Shown: piece by piece, positions 1 to 5,719 of the stretch
How positions within the stretch are numbered: position 1 is the first letter of the stretch
How the letters are laid out: each line of letters opens with the position of its first letter
NCBI GenBank assembly: GCA_903882245.1
Contig: CAIRWJ010000196.1
Span: 1 to 6,499 of the forward strand
Reading direction: 5' to 3'
DNA: 6,499 bases
From: an uncultured Microbacteriaceae bacterium
GTDB taxonomy: Bacteria; Actinomycetota; Actinomycetes; Actinomycetales; Microbacteriaceae
Translations under genes and position numbers: made by a program
The notes under the pieces: model-generated
Databases searched by the model: none
What the model saw: the letters and a program-made list of their open reading frames with translations, nothing else
What the model was told of the DNA's origin: nothing

Positions 1-121
1 CACCTCGGCGTTCATTGTCATTCCACCCCACGGACTCACCCTCGTCGAGGTGGGCTATCCGGCGGACGACGAGGTGGGCGACCGAGCCGAACTGTCGCGC
101 AATCACCGTGAACCGGTTTGA
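1..121 (+). CDS. truA: tRNA pseudouridine(38-40) synthase TruA, C-terminal end only (5' truncated by the window edge)
   Basis: Reading from base 2 gives 39 codons ending in TGA at 119-121. The peptide contains the stretch IPPHGLTLVEVGYPADDE, which closely resembles the last strand of actinobacterial TruA, where a 'PPHGL.L..V.YP' block closes the catalytic domain; a short polar tail (ending NHREPV) follows. TruA isomerises uridines 38-40 in the tRNA anticodon arm. The catalytic Asp and the rest of the enzyme lie outside the window, so activity cannot be judged. The context supports the call: in many actinobacteria truA lies between the rpoA-rplQ end of the large ribosomal cluster and rplM-rpsI. 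The identification rests on a short match, but the frame, stop and neighbours agree. Confidence 0.85.
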   Translation, partial: TSAFIVIPPHGLTLVEVGYPADDEVGDRAELSRNHREPV

Positions 122-146
122 CCAGACACTGAATCACTTGTAGAGT
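118..146 (+). promoter_or_regulatory. Sigma-70-type promoter of the rplM-rpsI(-glmM) operon
   Basis: A -35 box TTGACC (118-123; 5 of 6 matches to TTGACA) is followed by a 17-bp spacer and a -10 box TAGAGT (141-146; the key T, A and final T are present). The spacing is optimal for the housekeeping sigma factor. The -35 box overlaps the truA stop codon TGA at 119-121, so the promoter begins inside the upstream gene. Transcription would start near 153-155, giving a leader of about 104 nt. This is a sequence prediction with no expression data. Confidence 0.65.
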
Positions 147-152
147 TGTCCC

Positions 153-258
153 TTGGTGCCCGACCCGGGTGCTTGGTTGAGCCCTCCACCGAGTTCTTTC
201 CTTAGAAAGCCTCATCGGAGCGGGATTCACGAACACTTTAACCGAAAGCGCTACGACT
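153..258 (+). promoter_or_regulatory. Structured 5' leader of rplM, possible ribosomal-protein autoregulatory leader
   Basis: The leader holds three small consecutive inverted repeats. The first is a 157-171 stem built on CCCG/CGGG with a 3-nt loop and two flanking G-U pairs. The second is a 172-193 stem pairing CTTGGT with ACCGAG around a 10-nt loop. The third is a perfect 5-bp stem CTTTC/GAAAG at 196-209 with loop CTTA. The last 50 nt look unpaired and include GAAAG at 244-248, 10 nt before the GTG start, the best available Shine-Dalgarno match. Ribosomal protein operons are often controlled by a protein binding a leader that mimics its rRNA site, and L13 leaders are known in Firmicutes. 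I do not recognise this sequence as a member of a described family, so the regulatory role is inference. Confidence 0.4.
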
Positions 259-705
259 GTGACGCGTACATTCTCACCAAAGCCCGCTGATGTCCAGCGG
301 GAATGGATCATCATCGACGCCGAAGACGTTGTCCTCGGTCGTCTGGCCAGCCACGCCGCGGTTCTTCTTCGCGGCAAGCACAAGCCGACCTTCGCTCAGC
401 ACATGGATATGGGTGACCACGTCATCATCATCAATGCCGAAAAGGTCGCACTCACCGGTTCGAAGCTGACTCAGAAGCTCGCCTACCGCCACTCGGGTTA
501 CCCGGGTGGATTGACGGCCGTCAAGTACTCCGAACTCCTCGAGAAGCACCCAACGCGCGCCGTCGAGAAGGCGATTCGCGGCATGCTTCCCAAGAACTCG
601 CTCGGAGCCGACCAGTTCCGCAAGCTCAAGGTCTACGCGGGTGCCGAGCACCCGCACACTGCACAGCAGCCCAAGCCCTACACATTTGACCAGGTCGCGC
701 AGTAA
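259..705 (+). CDS. rplM: 50S ribosomal protein L13 (uL13)
   Basis: The product has 148 residues, the usual size for this family in actinobacteria (E. coli 142). uL13 is an early-assembling large-subunit protein that binds 23S rRNA. The N-terminal pattern [18 protein letters not shown] (residues 14-31), the central [20 protein letters not shown] (48-67) and the family signature region [11 protein letters not shown] (106-116) followed by [11 protein letters not shown] (123-133) are all present. The start is GTG at 259; the resulting MTRTFSPK matches the usual actinobacterial N-terminus and GAAAG lies 10 nt upstream. The gene is first in the operon and is followed by rpsI after 23 bp, the near-universal L13-S9 pairing. 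I see no frameshift or missing core motif. Confidence 0.98.
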   Translation: MTRTFSPKPADVQREWIIIDAEDVVLGRLASHAAVLLRGKHKPTFAQHMDMGDHVIIINAEKVALTGSKLTQKLAYRHSGYPGGLTAVKYSELLEKHPTRAVEKAIRGMLPKNSLGADQFRKLKVYAGAEHPHTAQQPKPYTFDQVAQ

Positions 706-715
706 GCGCCAAGCG

Positions 716-720
716 AAGGA
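716..720 (+). promoter_or_regulatory. Ribosome binding site of rpsI
   Basis: AAGGA lies 8 nt before the GTG start at 729, in the 23-bp gap after the rplM stop. This is the clearest Shine-Dalgarno match at the first three plus-strand starts and supports GTG 729 as the true start. Confidence 0.75.
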
Positions 721-728
721 TTAGAACA

Positions 729-1175
729 GTGGCAAAAATCAGCGAAACCACCGCATCGGGCGCCAAGGCACCGAAGCTCACTCTTTCTGTCGCCGGCGCA
801 GCCGTCGGTCGACGCAAGGAAGCAATCGCCCGCGTGCGACTCATTCCCGGTACCGGTGTCGTGACCGTAAATGGTCGCGCCATCGAGGAGTACTTCCCCA
901 ACAAACTCCACCAGCAGCTCATTACGTCACCGTTCGCGGTTCTCGAGCTTGGTTCTGTTTATGACGTCATCGCTCGAATCTCGGGCGGAGGCCCCTCGGG
1001 TCAGGCCGGCGCGCTGCGTCTCGGCATCGCTCGATCCCTCCTCGAGATTGACACCGAGAACAACCGTCCGACGCTCAAGAAGGCCGGTTTCCTCACGCGT
1101 GACGCACGTATCAAGGAGCGCAAGAAGGCTGGTCTCAAGAAGGCCCGCAAGGCTCCCCAGTATTCGAAGCGTTAA
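729..1175 (+). CDS. rpsI: 30S ribosomal protein S9 (uS9)
   Basis: uS9 sits in the head of the small subunit, and its C-terminal tail reaches the P-site tRNA. The product has 148 residues, longer than E. coli S9 (130) because of a poorly conserved Ala/Ser/Lys-containing N-terminal extension of about 20 residues, common in actinobacteria. The conserved domain starts at [11 protein letters not shown] (26-36). The family signature [19 protein letters not shown] lies at 86-104. The C-terminus is highly basic ([20 protein letters not shown], 129-148) and ends in the conserved SKR tail that contacts tRNA. The GTG start is supported by AAGGA 8 nt upstream. The gene is co-directional with rplM, and glmM starts 14 bp after its stop. 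Confidence 0.98.
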   Translation: MAKISETTASGAKAPKLTLSVAGAAVGRRKEAIARVRLIPGTGVVTVNGRAIEEYFPNKLHQQLITSPFAVLELGSVYDVIARISGGGPSGQAGALRLGIARSLLEIDTENNRPTLKKAGFLTRDARIKERKKAGLKKARKAPQYSKR

Positions 1176-1189
1176 TCGGTCATTCTCCG

Positions 1190-2551
1190 ATGTCGCGTCT
1201 CTTTGGGACCGATGGTGTTCGTGGGCTCGCCAACGCCGATCTCACCGCCGACTTAGCCCTTCGCCTTGCGCAGGCAGCGTCGCAGGTACTGACACAAGGT
1301 CGGCACGCCGACGAGGTACGTCGAGAAGGTCGTAAGCCGCGCGCGATTGTCGCTCGCGACCCTCGAATCTCTGGCGAATTCCTGACGGCTGCGGTTTCGG
1401 CGGGGCTGGCAAGTTCCGGAATTGATGTTCTCGATGCTGGCGTTCTTCCCACCCCAGCTGCAGCATTTCTTGTCAAGGACATTCAGGCTGACTTCGGTGT
1501 CATGATCTCGGCGTCGCACAACCACGCGGCGGATAACGGCATCAAGTTCTTCACGTTCGGAGGAACAAAACTCCCCGACATTGTTGAGGAGCGAATCGAA
1601 AAAGCGTTGGAAGGACCCCGTCTGCAACCGACTGGCGCGGGAGTCGGGCGAATTCGACGTTTTGCCGATGCGGAAGACCGTTATGTGTTGCACCTCCTCG
1701 CGACGATGGACGTCTCGTTGGCTGGATTGCACATCGTCATAGACTGCGCGAACGGTGCCGCAGCTGGAATCTCGCCGCGGGCGTTTAACGACGCGGGCGC
1801 GCAGGTCACCGTGATTGGTAGCGATCCAGACGGACTCAATATTAACGAGGGGTGCGGTTCCACCGACCTCGCGCTGTTGCAAAAAACCGTTGTTGATGCC
1901 GGAGCCGACCTGGGAATCGCCCACGACGGTGATGCGGATCGATGCCTCGCCATCGACGCATCCGGGCAGGTGATAGACGGCGATCACATCATGGCAATCC
2001 TTGCGGTGTCAATGAACAGCCGCGGTCTCCTCAAGAGTTCGACGGTCGTGGCAACGGTCATGAGCAACCTCGGTCTTGAAATCGCCCTCAATCGCGAGGG
2101 AATCTCTCTTCGTCGTTCAGCGGTCGGCGACCGTTATGTGCTCGAGGACATGGAATCGGGTGCCTACAACTTTGGCGGCGAACAATCGGGGCACATCATC
2201 TTTGCGGATCACTCCACAACGGGCGACGGATTGCTCACCGGGCTTCACCTCGCAGCAGAAATGGTGCGGTCCGGAAAAAGTGCTGCGGAACTAGCCGCCG
2301 TGATGACCGCCTTGCCTCAGATTCTCGTCAACGTGAAAGACGTTGACCAGGCAAATCTGGACTCGGATGCGGATATTGCCGCGTTGCAGAAGGAGCTTGA
2401 AGCCGAACTCGGGGATTCGGGTCGAATCCTGCTTCGCTCGTCGGGCACCGAGCCACTGGTAAGGGTCATGGTCGAAGCGGCGACACAAGACCACGCCGAG
2501 AGCGTTGCCAACCGACTAGCAGACCTCGTCCGCGTGCGACTCTCCCGCTAG
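1190..2551 (+). CDS. glmM: Phosphoglucosamine mutase GlmM
   Basis: GlmM interconverts glucosamine-6-phosphate and glucosamine-1-phosphate, feeding UDP-GlcNAc synthesis in the cytoplasm. The 453 residues match the usual family length (445-455). All four alpha-D-phosphohexomutase elements are visible: N-terminal FGTDGVRG (5-12); the phosphoserine loop ISASHN with catalytic Ser109; the Mg-binding loop DGDADR (246-251); the sugar-binding GGEQSGH (329-335); and the C-terminal phosphate-binding [11 protein letters not shown] (416-426). Residue 112, directly after SASHN, is His where Pro or Ala is more usual. The ATG at 1190 gives the standard [12 protein letters not shown] start. No Shine-Dalgarno sequence is visible in the 14-bp gap after rpsI, so coupling to rpsI translation is likely. 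The TAG stop overlaps the stop of the convergent coaA. GlmS, the preceding enzyme of the pathway, is encoded nearby. Confidence 0.97.
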   Translation: MSRLFGTDGVRGLANADLTADLALRLAQAASQVLTQGRHADEVRREGRKPRAIVARDPRISGEFLTAAVSAGLASSGIDVLDAGVLPTPAAAFLVKDIQADFGVMISASHNHAADNGIKFFTFGGTKLPDIVEERIEKALEGPRLQPTGAGVGRIRRFADAEDRYVLHLLATMDVSLAGLHIVIDCANGAAAGISPRAFNDAGAQVTVIGSDPDGLNINEGCGSTDLALLQKTVVDAGADLGIAHDGDADRCLAIDASGQVIDGDHIMAILAVSMNSRGLLKSSTVVATVMSNLGLEIALNREGISLRRSAVGDRYVLEDMESGAYNFGGEQSGHIIFADHSTTGDGLLTGLHLAAEMVRSGKSAAELAAVMTALPQILVNVKDVDQANLDSDADIAALQKELEAELGDSGRILLRSSGTEPLVRVMVEAATQDHAESVANRLADLVRVRLSR

Positions 2552-3486
2552 ATTTTTCGCAATAACACCGTTGACACGGTGTGGTCGCGGTCCTTCTTGA
2601 GGACCAATTTCGCGCGCGACCGAGTTGGCGCGATGTTCTCAATGAGGTTTGGTTCGTTGATTGCTTTCCAGATTTGCGTCGCCTCAGAGATGGCCTCGTC
2701 ACGGGACAACGCCGCGTATTTGTGAAAAAACGACCGCTCGTCGGCGAATGCACTGGTCTGGAGGGCAAGAAATCGGTTGACGTACCAGGATTCAATATCG
2801 GTGGCACGCGCATCCACATAAATCGAGAAATCGAACAGGTCCGACAAGGCGACTGCTTGCCCGGCGGTGGGCGGTTGCAGGACGTTCAGCCCCTCCACAA
2901 TGAGGATGTCGGGCCTCGAAACCTCGATTGTCTCGCCCGGGATGATGTCGTAGGACAAGTGTGAATAGACCGGCGCAAAAACTCTTTCGGCCCCTGACTT
3001 GATCTCGGTGACGAACCGAAGCAAGGCACGACGGTCGTATGACTCGGGAAAGCCCTTCCGATGCGCGATTCCGCGTCTGGTCAACTCGGCGTTGGGGTAC
3101 AGGAAACCATCGGTTGTCACCAGAGCGATGTTGGGGGTCTCGGGGTCGCGTGATAACAGTTCGCGCAACAAACGGGACACAGTGGATTTACCGACCGCGA
3201 CGCTTCCCGCAACGCCGATGACGAAGGGAGTGTGTGGTTTCGTGATTCCGAGAAACGCCGCGGTGTCGGCGTGGGTTTGGCGCGCCGCCCTGGCATAACG
3301 GGAAAGAAGGTTTGTCAGCGGAATGTAAATGCTGTCGACCTCGTCAATATCGAGGCTGTCTCCGAGACCGCGGATGCGCTCGATTTCCGTCGCCGACAGA
3401 GGAGACGCCAAAGAGGACGCGAGTGCTGACCACCGGTGACGAGGAATCTCGTGGAACGGGGTCAACCCGATCGAACTGTCCGCCAT
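2548..3486 (-). CDS. coaA: Pantothenate kinase, type I (CoaA/PanK)
   Basis: CoaA phosphorylates pantothenate with ATP, the first committed step of coenzyme A synthesis; type I enzymes are typically feedback-inhibited by CoA. The 312 residues match the family (about 310-320). The Walker A loop is [12 protein letters not shown] (91-102, with Lys100), followed by the Mg/catalytic segment [10 protein letters not shown] (123-132, Asp126), the RKGFPESYD block (143-151), [10 protein letters not shown] (172-181, His176), the strand [12 protein letters not shown] (193-204), and the C-terminal [16 protein letters not shown] (277-292). This is the P-loop-kinase type I fold, unlike the type III enzyme CoaX. 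The ATG at 3486 has no Shine-Dalgarno sequence; a -10-like TATCGT lies 7 nt upstream, implying a leaderless mRNA. The gene is convergent with glmM, sharing CTAG as overlapping stops, and divergent from glmS. Confidence 0.97.
   Translation of the reverse strand: MADSSIGLTPFHEIPRHRWSALASSLASPLSATEIERIRGLGDSLDIDEVDSIYIPLTNLLSRYARAARQTHADTAAFLGITKPHTPFVIGVAGSVAVGKSTVSRLLRELLSRDPETPNIALVTTDGFLYPNAELTRRGIAHRKGFPESYDRRALLRFVTEIKSGAERVFAPVYSHLSYDIIPGETIEVSRPDILIVEGLNVLQPPTAGQAVALSDLFDFSIYVDARATDIESWYVNRFLALQTSAFADERSFFHKYAALSRDEAISEATQIWKAINEPNLIENIAPTRSRAKLVLKKDRDHTVSTVLLRKI
2565..2582. terminator. Perfect 7-bp hairpin after glmM, candidate bidirectional terminator without a U-tract
   Basis: ACACCGT (2565-2571) and ACGGTGT (2576-2582) form a perfect inverted repeat around the loop TGAC. 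It begins 14 nt after the glmM stop and lies inside the last codons of coaA (encoding HTVSTV). Neither strand has a T-run directly after the stem, so it is not a classic intrinsic terminator. Stems with poor or no U-tract have been proposed as terminators in actinobacteria. The position at a convergent gene junction is what suggests the role; chance occurrence is possible. Confidence 0.35.
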
Positions 3487-3493
3487 TTGCTCA

Positions 3494-3499
3494 ACGATA
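3494..3499 (-). promoter_or_regulatory. -10 element of the coaA promoter, leaderless type
   Basis: On the minus strand TATCGT (TANNNT) ends exactly 7 nt before the coaA ATG. With the usual spacing, the A of the ATG at 3486 would be the transcription start, so the mRNA would have no leader. No good -35 box is seen: the place where it should lie (about 3517-3523) is occupied by the -10 box of glmS on the other strand. This is a sequence prediction. Confidence 0.5.
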
Positions 3500-3517
3500 C
3501 TCTGCTCGCGGGGCGGT

Positions 3518-3523
3518 TAGACT
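3518..3523 (+). promoter_or_regulatory. -10 element of the glmS promoter, leaderless type
   Basis: TAGACT (TANNNT) lies exactly 7 nt before the ATG at 3531. The glmS start is fixed by its essential N-terminal Cys2, and no Shine-Dalgarno sequence is present, so transcription probably starts at or next to the A of the ATG. A -35 box with normal spacing would fall at about 3495-3500, overlapping the coaA -10 box; no match to TTGACA is seen there. The 44-bp gap leaves no room for a glmS ribozyme of the kind found in Firmicutes. Confidence 0.55.
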
Positions 3524-3530
3524 TGCCCCT

Positions 3531-5366
3531 ATGTGCGGAATCGTCGGTTACGTGGGTCCTCGAGGTTCCCAAGAAGTCCTTCTCGGGGGGCTCGGGCGCT
3601 TAGAGTATCGCGGGTACGACTCGGCGGGTGTCGCCATCATCTCGACCGACTTACAGACCCGTAAGCGCTCAGGAAAGCTTCAGACCCTGCGGGACGAGCT
3701 CATCGCCAATCCGCTCGATGACGGCCATACGGGCATCGGGCACACGCGCTGGGCGACCCACGGGGCACCCAACGACATCAACGCTCACCCTCATCTCGCG
3801 GACGGTGGCAAACTCGCGCTGATACACAACGGAATCATCGAGAACTTTGCCGAGCTCAAGGCCGAACTCGTCGCCGAGGGAACCGAATTCACGTCCGAGA
3901 CTGATTCCGAGGTTGCCGCCCACATGGTGGCTCGCGAGTATCACCGAACCTCCAACCTCACGGAAGCCATGCGCGCCGTCGTCGCCCGTCTGGACGGAGC
4001 ATTCACTCTTCTGGTCGTGCACGAGAATGCACCCGGTGTCGTCGTCGGCGCTCGCCGTAATTCGCCGCTCGTCATCGGGCTCGGCAAGGGCGAAAACTTC
4101 CTCGGAAGTGACGTCGCAGCATTTGTCGAATACACGAGCGACGCTCTGGCTATCGGCCAGGACCAGATTGTGACGATTACGAAGGACGACGTCACGGTTA
4201 TCGACTTCGACGGGAACTCCGTCACCCCCGAACCGTTCACCGTCACGTGGGATGTGTCCGCCGCCGACAAGGGTGGGTGGCCGTCGTTCATGGCAAAAGA
4301 AATTAGTGAAGAACCGGCCGCGGTCGCCGACACAATTCGTGGCCGAATCAAGAACGGCGAGGTACACATCGAGGGCTTCGAGCCGTCTGCGTTCATCGAC
4401 GTCGATCGGATCATTATCATCGCCTGCGGGACAGCAGCCTATGCCGGACTCGTGGGAAAGTACGCGCTCGAACAGTGGGCGCGAATTCCCGTCGACGTGG
4501 AACTCAGCCACGAATTTCGTTATCGCGAACCCGTCATCTCGAATCGAACACTTATCGTTTCGGTCAGCCAATCGGGCGAAACGATGGACACGTTGATGGC
4601 CGTCAAGTACGCACGCGAGGTCGGAGCCCGCACGCTGTCAATTTGCAATACGCAGGGTGCCACTATTCCGCGCGAGTCGGACGCGGTCATTTATACGCAC
4701 GCTGGACCAGAAGTTGCCGTCGCGTCAACCAAGGCGTTTGTTGCTCAAGTGACGGCGTTGTATCTGCTTGGAATTGCGATTGCGCAGGCGAATGGCAAGG
4801 GTGACCCCAAGGTTCTCGCCGCTGTCGTTCGTGACCTTGAAGCAACGCCGGCGATGCTCGAAACGGTGCTTGTTCATGGCGAGCGCATCAAGGCTCTCGC
4901 TCAATGGATGGTGGATACGCAGGCCATTTTGTTGTTGGGACGTCATGTTGGGTTTCCGATTGCGTTGGAGGGCGCCCTCAAATTGAAGGAACTTGCCTAC
5001 ATTCACGCGGAAGGGTTTGCTGCGGGCGAACTCAAGCACGGCCCCATCGCACTGATAGAACCCGGACAGGTTGTGTTTGTCATCGTTCCAAGCCCGCGCG
5101 ACCCACACTCTCTTCACGCGAAGGTTGTATCGAACATCCAAGAAATTCGAGCGCGCGGCGCTCGGGTCATCGCGATCGCCGAACAGGGCGACGCGGCTGT
5201 TCTCCCGTATGCCGACGAGGTCATCCCGATTCCCTTGGCATCCAGTTTCATCGAGCCAATCCTGGCGGTCGTCCCGTTGCATATTTTCGCGATGGAACTT
5301 GCGGCGGCGAAGGGGCTCGACGTCGACCAACCGCGCAACCTCGCCAAATCCGTCACGGTGGAATAA
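3531..5366 (+). CDS. glmS: Glutamine--fructose-6-phosphate aminotransferase (isomerizing), GlmS
   Basis: GlmS makes glucosamine-6-phosphate from fructose-6-phosphate and glutamine, the entry step to amino sugars for the cell wall. The product has 611 residues (E. coli 609). The N-terminal class II amidotransferase domain opens MCGIVGYVG with Cys2, the nucleophile exposed by Met removal, which fixes the start. HTRWATHG (71-78), HNGIIEN (99-105) and ETDSEV (123-128, Asp125) complete the glutaminase site. Two SIS domains follow: CGTAAYAG (299-306) and SQSGET (346-351) in the first, then ALKLKELAYIHAEG (482-495, with Glu487) and ELKHGP (500-505, His503) in the second. The C-terminus NLAKSVTVE carries the conserved Lys606 of the sugar site. 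The frame stays open upstream to 3312, but that part is antisense to coaA and would bury Cys2. It is first gene of glmS-acpS-alr. Confidence 0.98.
   Translation: MCGIVGYVGPRGSQEVLLGGLGRLEYRGYDSAGVAIISTDLQTRKRSGKLQTLRDELIANPLDDGHTGIGHTRWATHGAPNDINAHPHLADGGKLALIHNGIIENFAELKAELVAEGTEFTSETDSEVAAHMVAREYHRTSNLTEAMRAVVARLDGAFTLLVVHENAPGVVVGARRNSPLVIGLGKGENFLGSDVAAFVEYTSDALAIGQDQIVTITKDDVTVIDFDGNSVTPEPFTVTWDVSAADKGGWPSFMAKEISEEPAAVADTIRGRIKNGEVHIEGFEPSAFIDVDRIIIIACGTAAYAGLVGKYALEQWARIPVDVELSHEFRYREPVISNRTLIVSVSQSGETMDTLMAVKYAREVGARTLSICNTQGATIPRESDAVIYTHAGPEVAVASTKAFVAQVTALYLLGIAIAQANGKGDPKVLAAVVRDLEATPAMLETVLVHGERIKALAQWMVDTQAILLLGRHVGFPIALEGALKLKELAYIHAEGFAAGELKHGPIALIEPGQVVFVIVPSPRDPHSLHAKVVSNIQEIRARGARVIAIAEQGDAAVLPYADEVIPIPLASSFIEPILAVVPLHIFAMELAAAKGLDVDQPRNLAKSVTVE
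5357..5362 (+). promoter_or_regulatory. Likely ribosome binding site of acpS within the end of glmS
   Basis: GGTGGA lies 6 nt before the acpS ATG and differs by one base from GGAGGA. It falls inside the last codons of glmS, whose stop lies 2 bp before the acpS start, so acpS translation is probably coupled to that of glmS. Confidence 0.5.
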
Positions 5367-5368
5367 CC

Positions 5369-5719
5369 ATGGCGATTGTCGGGCACGGAATCGACGTCGT
5401 CGACATTGCGCGATTCGACGCCTCACTCACCCGGACTCCAGAACTCCGCGAACGCTTGTTTGCGCCATCCGAGCGCGACCTTCCCGTTGAATCGTTGGCC
5501 GCACGTTTTGCAGCTAAAGAGGCCCTCATCAAGGCTCTAGGGGGAAATGATGACGTGTCATGGGTTGACGTTGAAATTCCGCGAGGTGACGGACGACCCG
5601 AATTCCGATTGAGCGGTGCCATCGCCGCCCGAATCGAACGATTGGGATTGGTGCTGCACCTTTCACTCAGCCACGACGCTGGGATGGCTGTGGCCAGCGT
5701 GATCGCCGAGGAACGATGA
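5369..5719 (+). CDS. acpS: Holo-[acyl-carrier-protein] synthase AcpS
   Basis: AcpS transfers the 4'-phosphopantetheine arm from coenzyme A to a serine of apo-ACP, activating it for fatty acid synthesis. The product has 116 residues, a normal length for the small trimeric AcpS type. The N-terminal GIDVVDIARF (7-16) holds metal ligand Asp9; the second signature RFAAKEALIKALGG (46-59) holds Glu51 and the basic residues that bind CoA; the final strand LHLSLSHDAGMAVASVIAEE (96-115) is typical of the family. The ATG at 5369 puts Asp9 at its usual position. The frame is open far upstream, but that part is only a shadow of glmS. The gene starts 2 bp after the glmS stop and its TGA overlaps the alr ATG. 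Its CoA substrate derives from the pathway begun by the nearby coaA product. Confidence 0.97.
   Translation: MAIVGHGIDVVDIARFDASLTRTPELRERLFAPSERDLPVESLAARFAAKEALIKALGGNDDVSWVDVEIPRGDGRPEFRLSGAIAARIERLGLVLHLSLSHDAGMAVASVIAEER

Noticed and set aside
36..383. 115-codon minus-strand open frame across the truA-rplM gap
   Set aside because: It runs antisense to the truA end, the promoter and the rplM start, and the peptide is low-complexity and Arg/Pro-rich.
1253..1987. 244-codon minus-strand open frame opposite glmM
   Set aside because: It lacks recognisable motifs and lies entirely within intact glmM; same GC-driven shadow effect.
3312..3530. Upstream in-frame extension of glmS
   Set aside because: The mature GlmS needs Cys2 as its N-terminal nucleophile; the extension lies antisense to coaA and shows no family similarity.
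3487..3530. A glmS ribozyme or other riboswitch upstream of glmS
   Set aside because: The gap is only 44 bp, far too short for the ribozyme, and the predicted mRNA has no leader.
3669..4571. 300-codon open frame on the minus strand opposite glmS
   Set aside because: It is fully antisense to a clearly recognised gene, has no recognisable domain and is explained by the low stop-codon frequency of GC-rich coding DNA.
4725..5426. 233-codon minus-strand open frame opposite the end of glmS and the start of acpS
   Set aside because: The composition is Arg-rich without a domain, and both plus-strand genes are intact.
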